Shown here one piece after another: positions 52,960 to 62,993 of a stretch of 64,000 nt of DNA (its first letter is position 1; each line of letters opens with the position of its first letter). The DNA is from Reyranella humidisoli (GTDB lineage Bacteria; Pseudomonadota; Alphaproteobacteria; Reyranellales; Reyranellaceae). A program made the translations under genes and the position numbers. Location of the stretch: NCBI RefSeq assembly GCF_019039055.1, contig NZ_JAHOPB010000001.1:248001-312000 (forward strand), written 5' to 3'. Below the pieces are notes generated by a model. The model did no database searches. It was not told the DNA's origin and saw only the letters and a program-made list of their open reading frames with translations.

Positions 52960-55900
52960 TCAGGCCACCATCCGGTCGGCCTCCTGCAGGTTGACCGAGA
53001 CGAGCTGGGACACGCCCCGCTCGGCCATGGTCACGCCGTAGAGGCGATCCATGCGGGCCATGGTGACGCGATGGTGGGTGATGATCAGGAAGCGCGTGTC
53101 GGTGCGGCCGGCGATGTCGTTCACCAGGCCGCAGAAACGCTCCACGTTCAGATCGTCCAGCGGCGCGTCGACTTCGTCCAGCACGCAGATCGGCGCCGGG
53201 TTGGTCATGAACACCGCGAACAGCAGGGACAGGGCGGTCAGGGCCTGCTCGCCGCCCGAGAGCAGCGACATGACCTGGAGCTTCTTGCCCGGCGGGCTGG
53301 CATGGATTTCAAGGCCGGCCTCGAGTGGATCCTCCGACTCGGTGAGCCGCAGTTCGGCCTTGCCGCCGCCGAACAGCTTGGTGAAGAGCTGCTGGAAGTG
53401 GCCGCTCACCTGCTCGAAGGCGGCGAGGAAGCGTTCGCGGCCCTCGCGGTTGAGGCTCTGGATGCCCTGGCGCAGGCGGCCGATGGCGGCGACCAGGTCG
53501 TCGCGCTCGGTCGTCATGCCGGTGATCTGCTGCTCGAGTTCGTTGGCCTCTTCCTCGGCCCGCAGGTTCACGGCGCCCATCGTCTCGCGCTCGTGCACCA
53601 GGCGCTCGAGCTTGTGCTCGGCCTTGTCGAGTTCCGGCAGCTCCTCGAGCGACTGGACCTCGGCCAGCGCCACCACGCCGTCGGGCTCGCAGCGCAGCCG
53701 CTCGACGATGCGCTCGACGACGGCTTCGCGGTCCTTGGTCGCCTGCTCGACGAGGCCCTCGCGGCGCACGCGGCTCTCGCGGGCGTTGCCCATCTCGGTC
53801 TCGGCCTGACGCAGTGCCCGGTCGGCATCGGCGAGGCGCGTCTCGCCGATGACCAGCCGGTCGGCGGCTTCCTGGCGGTTGGTCTCGGCCTTCTCGATTT
53901 CCTCGCCGAGAACGAAACGCTTCTCCTCGATCTCGGCGGGCTTGGCAGCAAGCTCGGCGATCGCTTCCGCGGTCTGCTCGCGGCGCGCGTCGAGTTCGAC
54001 GATCTGGCCGTCAGCCTCGGCCAGGCGCTTGCTCCAGCCTTCGTGGTCCTGCGCGATCTGGGCCAGACGCTCGACCCGCATCTTCGATTCGCGCGCGAGG
54101 CGGTCGCACTGGCCCTCGGCCTCGACCAGCGCGGCACGCAGCTCGGCGATACGCACGCGCAGCGACCCGGCGGCGGCGCGATCGGCCTGGGTATCGGAGA
54201 TCGACGACAGGCGCGCCTCGCGGAAGGTACGGCGCATCTCGACTTCGGCGATGTCGCCCAGCACCTCGGTCACCACCGTCTCGATGCCGTTGAGGCGCGT
54301 GCGCAGCTGGTCGGTGCGACGGGCGATCTCGACATGACGGTCGCGCGCCTGCGTGGCCAGGCGCTCGGCGGTCCCGATGGCCGCCTGGGCGGCGCGCTCG
54401 GCGGCGCGGGTCGCCTCGCCGGCATCCTGTGCCTTGCGGCGCGCGGCGTCGGCCACGCTGCGCTCGTTGGCACGGGCCTGGTCGACGCAGGTCTTCTCGG
54501 CATCGCGGGCCGCAGCGAGCCAGGTCTTCTCGGCATCGACGCGGGCCTGCTCGATCGTCTGCTCGGCGACGACGCCGTCGATCTGATAGCGGAGCTCGGC
54601 CAGCCGGTTGCGCTGGCTCAGCCGCACGGCGGCGGTCGACGGCGCGCCGGCGCGCATCGTGTAACCGTCCCAGCGCCAGACGGCGCCTTCGCGGGTGACG
54701 AGCTGCTGGCCGGGCTTCAGGCTCGACTGCAGCGCCGCGCCGGTTTCGTCGTTGGCCACGATGCCGATGAAGGCGAGACGGCGGGCCAGTTCCGGCAGTG
54801 CCCCGACATGGGCGCCGAGCGGGGTCGCACCCTCGGGCAGGGCAGGCGTGTCGGCCATCGGATCGAGCGGTAACCAGTGCACCGGCGCGCCACGATCGGA
54901 CGAGGCCTCTAGTTCGTCGCCGAACGCCGCGCCCAGCGCCTTTTCGTAGCCGGGCTCGACGCTCAGCGCGTCGAGCAGCGGCGGCCACAGCGAGTCGGCC
55001 GCCGACTTCAGCGCGGCGGCGACACCCGATTCTTCGGCGCGCAGCTTGGTCAGCCGCGCATTGGTCTTCTGCAGCGTCTCGACGGCAGCGGCGTGGCTCG
55101 CTTCGGCAGCCTCGCGCTCGGCGGCGCGGGCGCGCTCCATGTCGAGGCGCTCGGCTTCGGCCTTGGCGACGGCCAGGCGCGCGGCGTCCGATTCGTAGCG
55201 CTCGGCCTCGCGGGCGGCTTCGATGGCCTCCTGGCTGCTGAGGCGCGTCTCTTCCAGCGCGACCCGGGCGGCTTCGAGCTCGGCCTCGACCTCCGGCAGC
55301 GCCGGCAGATTCGAGAGCTCGGTTTCGAGCTGGTGCTGCTGCGCCAACACCTCGTCACGGCGCGACGACAGGCGGCGCAGCCGGTCCTGCAGTTCGGCGA
55401 TCTCGCGCGACACGCTCTGGCGCAGCGCTTCGTCGTCGGCGATCTGGCGGGTCAGCTGGTCGTGCTCGGCCTCGGCAGCGTTCGTCTCGGTGCGCGCCTC
55501 GTCGCGCGCCTGCCCGGCGGCCTCGGCACGCTCCTCTTCGCCCACGCGCTCCTCTTCGAGGCGGCCCCGCTGGGTTTCGAGATCGCCAATGGCGGTTTCG
55601 GCGTCGTTCTTGCGGCCCTGCTCGCGCGTGAGATCCTGCACGGTCTGCTGCAGGCGGGTTTCCGCCTGGAACTGCGCCGCGGCGACGCGCTCGGCCTCGG
55701 CGGTCAGCGCATCGTGTGCCACACGCAGGCGCTGCAGGCCGGCCGCAGCGGCGGCCTCGTCGTTGCGCAGCGGCGGCAGCGCCGTCGCGGCCTCGGCCTG
55801 AGCGGTGGTGGCGAGGCCGACCAGCCGCGTCAGGTCGGCGACCTGCGCCTCGGCCTCCTTCAGGCGCTCCCCCGAATCCGCCAGATCGCGCTCGGCATTC

Positions 55901-56616
55901 GCCAGCTTCAGCGCCAGCACGGCGGCTTCCGCGCGCCGGATATGGTCGGACAGGTTGCGATAGCGGCTGGCCTGGCGGGCCTGGCGCTTCAGTCCCTTGT
56001 GCTGCTCTTCGAGCGCGACGAGCACGTCCTGCACGCGGGCGAGGTTCTGCTCGGCGGCGCGCAGGCGCAGCTCGGCCTCGTGACGGCGGGCGTAAAGACC
56101 GGTGATCCCGGCGGCCTCGTCGATCACCGAGCGGCGGTCGGCCGGCTTGGCGTTGATCAGCGTGCCGATTCGACCCTGGCTGACCAGCGCCGTGGAGCGC
56201 GAGCCCGTGGCGGCGTCGGCGAACAGCGTCTGCACGTCACGGGCGCGGATCTCGCGGCCGTTCACCGAGTAGGCCGAACCGTGGCCGCGTTCGATGCGGC
56301 GCACGACGTCGAGCTGGTCGGTGTCGTTCACCATCGCCGGCGCGGTGCGCGTCTTGTTGTCGAGCGACAGCATCACCTCGGCGATGTTGCGCGCCGGCCG
56401 CTGGCCGGAGCCGGCGAAGATGACGTCTTCCATCTCGCTGCCGCGCATCTGCTTGGCGGAGGTCTCGCCCATCACCCACTTCAGGGCCTCGACCAGATTC
56501 GACTTGCCGCAGCCGTTGGGCCCCACGATCCCCGTCATGCCAGGCTCGATCGTGAGCTCTGTCGGATCGACGAAGGACTTGAAGCCGGAGAGCCGGAGCT
56601 TGTCGAACTGGACCAT
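52960..56616 (-). CDS. smc: chromosome segregation protein SMC
   Basis: SMC ATPase, 1218 residues, the core of condensin with ScpA/ScpB. Walker A GPNGCGKSN lies near residues 33-41, two long coiled coils flank a hinge at about 520-640, and the C-terminal head has LLSGGEQALTALSLL (signature) and ICVLDEVDAPLDD (Walker B). It begins MVQFDKLRLSGFKSFVDPTE, as usual. It is downstream of the dsbA-like gene by about 35 nt. Confidence 0.97.
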   Translation of the reverse strand: MVQFDKLRLSGFKSFVDPTELTIEPGMTGIVGPNGCGKSNLVEALKWVMGETSAKQMRGSEMEDVIFAGSGQRPARNIAEVMLSLDNKTRTAPAMVNDTDQLDVVRRIERGHGSAYSVNGREIRARDVQTLFADAATGSRSTALVSQGRIGTLINAKPADRRSVIDEAAGITGLYARRHEAELRLRAAEQNLARVQDVLVALEEQHKGLKRQARQASRYRNLSDHIRRAEAAVLALKLANAERDLADSGERLKEAEAQVADLTRLVGLATTAQAEAATALPPLRNDEAAAAAGLQRLRVAHDALTAEAERVAAAQFQAETRLQQTVQDLTREQGRKNDAETAIGDLETQRGRLEEERVGEEERAEAAGQARDEARTETNAAEAEHDQLTRQIADDEALRQSVSREIAELQDRLRRLSSRRDEVLAQQHQLETELSNLPALPEVEAELEAARVALEETRLSSQEAIEAAREAERYESDAARLAVAKAEAERLDMERARAAEREAAEASHAAAVETLQKTNARLTKLRAEESGVAAALKSAADSLWPPLLDALSVEPGYEKALGAAFGDELEASSDRGAPVHWLPLDPMADTPALPEGATPLGAHVGALPELARRLAFIGIVANDETGAALQSSLKPGQQLVTREGAVWRWDGYTMRAGAPSTAAVRLSQRNRLAELRYQIDGVVAEQTIEQARVDAEKTWLAAARDAEKTCVDQARANERSVADAARRKAQDAGEATRAAERAAQAAIGTAERLATQARDRHVEIARRTDQLRTRLNGIETVVTEVLGDIAEVEMRRTFREARLSSISDTQADRAAAGSLRVRIAELRAALVEAEGQCDRLARESKMRVERLAQIAQDHEGWSKRLAEADGQIVELDARREQTAEAIAELAAKPAEIEEKRFVLGEEIEKAETNRQEAADRLVIGETRLADADRALRQAETEMGNARESRVRREGLVEQATKDREAVVERIVERLRCEPDGVVALAEVQSLEELPELDKAEHKLERLVHERETMGAVNLRAEEEANELEQQITGMTTERDDLVAAIGRLRQGIQSLNREGRERFLAAFEQVSGHFQQLFTKLFGGGKAELRLTESEDPLEAGLEIHASPPGKKLQVMSLLSGGEQALTALSLLFAVFMTNPAPICVLDEVDAPLDDLNVERFCGLVNDIAGRTDTRFLIITHHRVTMARMDRLYGVTMAERGVSQLVSVNLQEADRMVA

Positions 56617-56650
56617 TACACCACGCCTGTCTGGTTACTTGCCCGAATGC

Positions 56651-57310
56651 CTACTTGGCGAGCTTGGCGAACACGCCGTCGAGTTCGTCGACCGAGCGCG
56701 CGCCGCGATAGAGCTGGCCGTTGATGAACAGGGTCGGCGTCGAATTGACGCCCATCGTCTCGCCGCCCTTGTAGTCGTTGATGACCGCGTTGCTCATCGC
56801 CTCGTTGGCGAGGCAGGCCTTGATCTCGTTCTCACCGAGGCCGGCGATGCGCAGCGGCTTGGCCAGTTCGGCCAGCGGATCGGCAGAGGCGGCCCATTGC
56901 GGCTGGCTGCGGAAGACGAGGTCGAGCACGCCGAAATAGCGGTCGTTGCCGGCGCATTCCGCGATCTGGGCAGCCTTGGCGGCTACCTGATCCAGCGGGA
57001 AGTCGCGATAGACCAGCTTCACCTTGCCGGTATCGATCCACTTCTTCTTGATCTCGGGCAGAACCTGGGTGTGGAAATGCGCACAGTGCGAGCAGGTCAG
57101 TGAAGCGTACTCGATTACCGTGATCGGCGCTTTCGGATCGCCCAGCACGTGGTCGCCGGGCTGCACGCTTTCGAGGGCGGCCTTGTTGGGGGCCGACGCG
57201 GCCGCAACCGGCGCCGGGCCGGCCGCAGGCGGACGGGTGCCGAAATAGACGCCAGCCGCAATCGCAGCCACCGCCACGACCCCGCCGGCGACGATCAAGA
57301 TATTCCGCAT
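56651..57310 (-). CDS. DsbA-family thiol oxidoreductase, membrane-anchored
   Basis: A 219-residue DsbA-like protein with an N-terminal membrane anchor or signal (about 4-24, ILIVAGGVVAVAAIAAGVYFG in part ILIVAGGVVAV). The thioredoxin domain has the redox pair CSHC (C73, C76) and the cis-proline loop GVNSTPTLFINGQ. It is predicted to introduce or isomerise disulfides in the periplasm. It is strongly similar to the C-terminal half of the neighbouring fusion protein, a tandem duplication. Confidence 0.88.
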   Translation of the reverse strand: MRNILIVAGGVVAVAAIAAGVYFGTRPPAAGPAPVAAASAPNKAALESVQPGDHVLGDPKAPITVIEYASLTCSHCAHFHTQVLPEIKKKWIDTGKVKLVYRDFPLDQVAAKAAQIAECAGNDRYFGVLDLVFRSQPQWAASADPLAELAKPLRIAGLGENEIKACLANEAMSNAVINDYKGGETMGVNSTPTLFINGQLYRGARSVDELDGVFAKLAK

Positions 57311-57366
57311 TTGCCCCTACCCTCTCCACTACATCTTGGGAATTACGCCTGTGGGGAGTCAAACGT

Positions 57367-58440
57367 TTACCGTCCCACCTGGCGTAAAATCGCTACGATC
57401 GCGTCGATGCCGCCGGGATTGCCGTACGGCTGCTCGTTGATGAACACGGTGGGGGTCGAATTGACCCCCAGCGCCTGCCCGGACTGCACGTCGCCGATGA
57501 CTTTGTCCAAAAGCCGGTCATTGGCGAGACAGGCCTGGGCCTCGGCCTCGCCGACTCCCAGCCCGGCCAGCACCGTCATCAGCTCCGCCGCAGGGTCCGG
57601 CGCGGTCATCCACTGGACCTGCGTCCGGAAGATCGTGTCGACGGCGGCAAAGAACTTGTCCGGACCTGCGCACTCGGCCAGCAGGCTCGCCCGCGTGGCG
57701 ATGGCATCCGAGGGAAAGTGGCGATGGACCAGCTTCAGCTTGCCGGTGTCGATCCAGTCGCGCTTCAGCGCCGGCATCACCGCGGCGTTGAAGGTCGCGC
57801 AGTGCGGACAGGTGAACGAGGCGTAGTCGATCAGCACGTTCGGCGCGTCGGGTTTGCCCAGCACGTGATCGCCGGGCAGCGGTTCGAGGAACTGCCGCTG
57901 CGCCTCTGCCCGGTCGCCGAGGCCCAGCGCGGCAAGGGCGCCCAGGCTGCCGAGCAGGAAGCCGCGCCGGTCCGTCGCGATGCGCGCGCCGAGCCGCGCC
58001 AGCGCCGCCCGCAGGTCGGGGTCCTTCACATTGGCGGCCCGCTGGGCCATGGCCTGCTCGACGGCGGGATCGGGCCGCGGCACCCGGGGGGCCGGCCGCG
58101 GCGCGGAGATCACCCCCTGCACCAGTCTCACGTCGTCGATCATCCTGTGCCCGAAATAGGCATTCACCCGTTCCACGATCTGACCGCTCCTGTGCTGGAC
58201 TTCGAGGGCGGCGGCGCCCGAGACCTTCAACCGCAGCGCCTTGCCCGCGCGCGCGCCGCGTCCCGCGAGGATCGCGTCGGGTCGCGTCGTGCGGGCGAGT
58301 TCCGGCCCCACGACCGCCGGCCAATCGGCCTTCAGTCGCATCAGGGAAGCGCCACGGCCGGCCTTGCCGCCCTCGCGGGCGATGCCGGAGGTGAGCTTCT
58401 GGGCCAGACCGCCGATCGCACGGAAGCCGTTTTCGCGCAT
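57367..58440 (-). CDS. fusion of DciA-like (DUF721) domain and DsbA-like thioredoxin domain
   Basis: One open frame of 357 residues joins two unrelated domains. Residues about 1-152 form a DUF721/DciA-like domain, normally a cytosolic helicase-loading protein, ending in the family's usual DPDLRAALARLGARI. A twin-arginine-like export signal (TDRRGFLLGSLGALAAL, RR158-159; AEAQ near 178-181) follows directly. Residues about 185-357 are a DsbA-like thioredoxin domain with CPHC (C211-C214) and GVNSTPTVFINEQ. No stop separates them. Internal ATG 58050 or GTG 58029 could start a separate DsbA. The ATG at 58440 is the assigned start; a longer frame would overlap mutY. Confidence 0.8.
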   Translation of the reverse strand: MRENGFRAIGGLAQKLTSGIAREGGKAGRGASLMRLKADWPAVVGPELARTTRPDAILAGRGARAGKALRLKVSGAAALEVQHRSGQIVERVNAYFGHRMIDDVRLVQGVISAPRPAPRVPRPDPAVEQAMAQRAANVKDPDLRAALARLGARIATDRRGFLLGSLGALAALGLGDRAEAQRQFLEPLPGDHVLGKPDAPNVLIDYASFTCPHCATFNAAVMPALKRDWIDTGKLKLVHRHFPSDAIATRASLLAECAGPDKFFAAVDTIFRTQVQWMTAPDPAAELMTVLAGLGVGEAEAQACLANDRLLDKVIGDVQSGQALGVNSTPTVFINEQPYGNPGGIDAIVAILRQVGR

Positions 58441-58492
58441 GGACCCTTTCAAACGCCGCTCCGTATGGTAGGCCACGCCCCCGAAGCTGACC

Positions 58493-59542
58493 ATGACTCA
58501 CGCCGACCGCCTGCTCGCCTGGTATGATCGACATCGTCGCACCCTCCTCTGGCGCGCAGCCCCGGGAGAGCGCACGGCGCCGTACCGTGTCTGGCTCTCG
58601 GAGATCATGCTGCAGCAGACCACCGTCGCCACGGTGGGCGAGTATTTCCACCGCTTCCTCGAACGCTGGCCGACCGTCGAGGCCCTGGCCGAGGCTCCGC
58701 TCGACGACGTGCTCTCGGCCTGGGCGGGCCTCGGCTACTACGCCCGCGCCCGCAACCTGCATGCCTGCGCCCAAGTCGTCGCCGGCACCCATGGCGGCCG
58801 CTTTCCCGAGGACGAGGCCGGCCTGCTCGCCCTTCCCGGCATCGGCCGGTACACGGCGGGCGCCATTCGGGCCATCGCCTTCGACCAGCCAGCCTCGGCG
58901 GTCGACGGCAACGTCGAGCGGGTGATCGCGCGGCTCTACGCCATCGAGACGCCGCTGCCCGACGCCAAGCCCGACATCCAGGTCCGCGCCGCCCGGCTGG
59001 TGCCGCAGCAGCGTGCCGGCGACTACGCGCAGGCCATGATGGATCTCGGCGCCACGGTCTGCATCCCGCGCACCCCGCGCTGCGTGATCTGTCCGCTGAT
59101 GCAGAACTGCAAAGGCCGCAAGCTCGGCCTCGCCGAGGAGCTGCCGCGCCGCGCGCCCAAGGCCGAGAAGCCGACCCGCCGCGGCCTCGCCTTCGTGCTG
59201 CTGCGCAAGGACGGCGCCGTGCTGCTGCGCAAGCGGCCGACCAAGGGACTGCTGGGCGGCATGGACGAGGTTCCCTCGAGCCCGTGGCGCGAGGGCACGT
59301 TCGCGGCGGCCACGTCGCTGGCCGAGGCACCGGTACCGGCGCGCTGGACGGTGATGGACGGTCTCGTCCGCCACACCTTCACGCACTTCCATCTCGAACT
59401 CACCATAGCCCGCGCCATCGCGACGACGGGGCGGCTCGCCGGGCTGGCGCCCGGCACGAGCTGGTGCGAACTCGACAAACTCGACGAACGCGCCCTGCCC
59501 ACCGTCATGCGCAAGGTGATCGAGCACGCCGTCAAGGCTTAG
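58493..59542 (+). CDS. mutY: A/G-specific adenine glycosylase
   Basis: MutY, 349 residues, which removes adenine mispaired with 8-oxoguanine. The HhH-GPD fold shows SEIMLQQTTVATV (E37), LPGIGRYTAGAI (114-125), VDGNVERV (D138) and the 4Fe-4S cysteines C190, C197, C200, C206. The C-terminal Nudix-like domain reads 8-oxoG (AFVLLRKDGAVLLRKRP). It is divergent from the DciA-DsbA fusion with a 52-bp shared upstream region. Confidence 0.96.
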   Translation: MTHADRLLAWYDRHRRTLLWRAAPGERTAPYRVWLSEIMLQQTTVATVGEYFHRFLERWPTVEALAEAPLDDVLSAWAGLGYYARARNLHACAQVVAGTHGGRFPEDEAGLLALPGIGRYTAGAIRAIAFDQPASAVDGNVERVIARLYAIETPLPDAKPDIQVRAARLVPQQRAGDYAQAMMDLGATVCIPRTPRCVICPLMQNCKGRKLGLAEELPRRAPKAEKPTRRGLAFVLLRKDGAVLLRKRPTKGLLGGMDEVPSSPWREGTFAAATSLAEAPVPARWTVMDGLVRHTFTHFHLELTIARAIATTGRLAGLAPGTSWCELDKLDERALPTVMRKVIEHAVKA

Positions 59543-59560
59543 GATTACATCAAAAAGAGC

Positions 59561-59712
59561 CCGTCGCCTCGACCGGAGCCGAGCGTAGCGAGGCGAAGTG
59601 GAGAGGCCTTCTCTCCACAATCAGTCGGCTATTCGTGGAGAAAAGGTCCCTCCACTCCGCGCTGGAGCCTGCCCCGAGGGCATCCGAGGGGGCGCTTCGG
59701 TCGAGACGACGG
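59561..59712. repeat. imperfect palindromic repeat element
   Basis: A 152-bp element between convergent mutY and ccrM. Outer inverted arms (59561-59579 and 59694-59712, CCGTCGCCTCGACCGGAGC and partner) match at 17 of 19 bases. Inner arms (59597-59618 and 59635-59656) match at 19 of 22. Words such as AGGTCCCT and GAGCGTAGCGAGG are shared with the palindrome at 38703-38777, so both belong to one repeat class. It may be a MITE-like or REP-type element acting as a transcript end. Confidence 0.75.
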
Positions 59713-59719
59713 ATATTGC

Positions 59720-60907
<1,188 letters not shown>

Positions 60908-60958
60908 GAAAAACCTACAGCCGACCACTATAACTGGAGCGAGGCATGATGGGGCGGC

Positions 60959-62617
60959 ATGAACGAGACACCCATTTTCACGGACGATGACCCCAGGGGC
61001 AGGCTGAAGCGCCGCGAAGCGATCGGCGCCGCGATGGCCGGCGGCCTGGCGCTTTCAGGTCTTTCAACTCCGGCCCATGCGGCCTCCGGGGTCCGCACCC
61101 TCGCGTCGCACGGCCAACTGCGCGCGGCCTACGACCATGTGATCGTCGGCGCGGGATCGGCGGGCTGCGTTCTGGCGCATCGGCTGGGACGAGCCGGGCG
61201 TCGGGTGCTCCTGATCGAGGCCGGCATGCGGTCCACCCTGCCGGCCGTGGCGATCCCGCCGGCCTGGCCCAGCCTCCAGGAGAGCACGCTGGACTGGCGA
61301 TACGAGACGACGCCGCAGCCCGGACTGGACGGTCGCACCATCACCTGCCCACGTGGCAAGGCGGTCGGCGGGTCGAGCATCATCAATGCGCTGGCCTACC
61401 AGCGCGGACATGCGGCCGCCTACGACCGCTGGCCGGCGGGTTGGCGTCACGCCGATCTGCTCCCCTACTTCAGGCGCGCCGAAACCTTCTCTGGTGGCGC
61501 CAATGCATGGCGCGGCGGCAGCGGCCCCCTGCACGTCCTGTCGCTGGCCGACGTTGCGGACCGCACGCCGGTCGCCGAGGCCTTCATGGCCGCCGCGCAG
61601 CAATCGGGATTCCCGACGACACCCGACGTCGGCGGGGAACTCACCACCGGCGTCGGCTGGAACCAGCTCAGCATCGCGGGCCATGCGCGCGCCGATGCCG
61701 CGACGGCCTACCTGGACAGTCTCGCAAGCGGTCCCGCAGAGGTGCAGGTGGATCTGCTCGCCGGCGTGCAGGTGCTCGGCCTCGAGATCGAGCGGGGCCG
61801 GTGCCTCGGCGTGCGCCTGCCCGAGGGCGTCGTGCGGCCCGAGGGCGACGTCCTGCTCTGCGCCGGCGCGATCGATTCGCCGCGCCTGCTGATGCTGTCG
61901 GGCATCGGTCCGGCCGACGAATTGCGCGCACTGGGAATAGCGAGCGCCGTCAACCTGCCCGACGTGGGTCGCCATCTGGAGGATCATCTGCTGCTGGCCG
62001 GCGTGGCCTACCAGGCGCGCCGCGAGGTTCCAGCCTCGCGCTACAATCATGCGGACTCGCTTCTGTACGTGCCGCACGCGACTCCCGGAGAGAGCCCCGA
62101 CATTCTCGTCATGTGCCTGTCGGTGCCGTTCGTGCGGCCGACCGTCGGTCCCCTGTCCGCGCCGGCCTACGTCCTCGTGCCCTGCCATCTGCGTCCCCGC
62201 AGCCGCGGCAGCGTCAGGCTGGCCTCCAGCGATCCGCGGGCCGCGGCGATCATCGATCCGCGCTACCTGTCCGAGCCCGACGATCTCGCGGTGCTGGCGA
62301 AGGGTGTCGAGATCGCGCGCGAGATCGGCGCGGCGAGGGCGTTCGACGATTGGCGGTCGAAGGAAGTCTATCCCGGGCCGGCCTGGACGACCGACGCCGG
62401 CCGCCACGACTTCATCCGCCGCGCGACGGATTCGTTCCACCATCCCGTCGGCACCTGCCGCATCGGCGCCGTCGTCGACGAGCGCCTGTGCGTGAAGGGA
62501 ATCGCGGGATTGCGCGTCATCGATGCCTCGGTTTTGCCCGGCCTGCCCGCTTCGATGTGCAATGCCGCCGTGACGGCGGTCGCCGAGAAGGCGAGCGACC
62601 TGGTGATCGCGGGTTAG
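60959..62617 (+). CDS. GMC family oxidoreductase with Tat-like signal
   Basis: A 552-residue FAD-dependent glucose-methanol-choline oxidoreductase. A twin-arginine-type N-terminus (LKRREAIGAAMAGG, RR18-19, cleavage near AHAAS at about 42) predicts export. The FAD motif is GAGSAG (64-69), the GMC signatures are PRGKAVGGSSIINALAYQRG and GAIDSPRLLMLSGIGP, and the catalytic histidine is in FHHPVGTCRIG. The substrate, an alcohol, is unknown. It is divergent from ccrM; its 3' end overlaps the next minus-strand gene by 4 bp. Confidence 0.9.
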   Translation: MNETPIFTDDDPRGRLKRREAIGAAMAGGLALSGLSTPAHAASGVRTLASHGQLRAAYDHVIVGAGSAGCVLAHRLGRAGRRVLLIEAGMRSTLPAVAIPPAWPSLQESTLDWRYETTPQPGLDGRTITCPRGKAVGGSSIINALAYQRGHAAAYDRWPAGWRHADLLPYFRRAETFSGGANAWRGGSGPLHVLSLADVADRTPVAEAFMAAAQQSGFPTTPDVGGELTTGVGWNQLSIAGHARADAATAYLDSLASGPAEVQVDLLAGVQVLGLEIERGRCLGVRLPEGVVRPEGDVLLCAGAIDSPRLLMLSGIGPADELRALGIASAVNLPDVGRHLEDHLLLAGVAYQARREVPASRYNHADSLLYVPHATPGESPDILVMCLSVPFVRPTVGPLSAPAYVLVPCHLRPRSRGSVRLASSDPRAAAIIDPRYLSEPDDLAVLAKGVEIAREIGAARAFDDWRSKEVYPGPAWTTDAGRHDFIRRATDSFHHPVGTCRIGAVVDERLCVKGIAGLRVIDASVLPGLPASMCNAAVTAVAEKASDLVIAG

Positions 62618-62976
62618 GCGCGGTTGCGTCGGAACAGCAACGCGACGATCACGCCTCCCAGCACCGAGGCGAGGACCATCAGCGCGAAGAAGCCCACGGC
62701 GGCCCATATCGCATAGGTCATCGCCTTGTGCCCGGCCTCATCGACCTTCTTGTCGACGAGCGCCCGCAGCTCACCGACCTGCGCCGTCATCTCGTCCCGC
62801 AGGGCCTTCAGTTCGGGCCCCATCGCGCGGGCCCGCTCCGCAGCGGCCTCCTTGCTCCTCTCGATCGCCTCTCTCGGAGACGGCGGCGGAACCTGCGCCT
62901 GCTGGGCAAAGGCCGACGCCGCACTGGCGATCGAGAGGCCCAGCACGAGCATCAGCGACGTGACGCGGCTGTACAT
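62614..62976 (-). CDS. hypothetical signal-peptide and TM protein
   Basis: A 120-residue protein with a signal peptide (about 1-24, SAFAQQ), a charged helical segment likely to form a coiled coil (SPREAIERSKEAAAERARAM, DEMTAQVGELRALVDKKV) and a C-terminal transmembrane helix (about 88-113, AIWAAVGFFALMVLASVLGG) ending in RRNRA. It resembles small membrane proteins of unknown function. GAGGAGG precedes the ATG at 62976. It follows the GST gene by 18 nt. Confidence 0.7.
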   Translation of the reverse strand: MYSRVTSLMLVLGLSIASAASAFAQQAQVPPPSPREAIERSKEAAAERARAMGPELKALRDEMTAQVGELRALVDKKVDEAGHKAMTYAIWAAVGFFALMVLASVLGGVIVALLFRRNRA

Positions 62977-62993
62977 GACGGGACCTCCTCCTC

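Noticed and set aside
53071..54873. A 600-codon plus-strand frame opposite smc
   Set aside because: Repetitive Leu/Arg/Gly-rich translation typical of antisense to coiled-coil coding DNA, no conserved motif.
57518..59620. A 700-codon minus-strand frame covering mutY and the fusion gene
   Set aside because: It is an alternative frame of real genes on both strands with Arg/Gly/Pro-rich nonsense.
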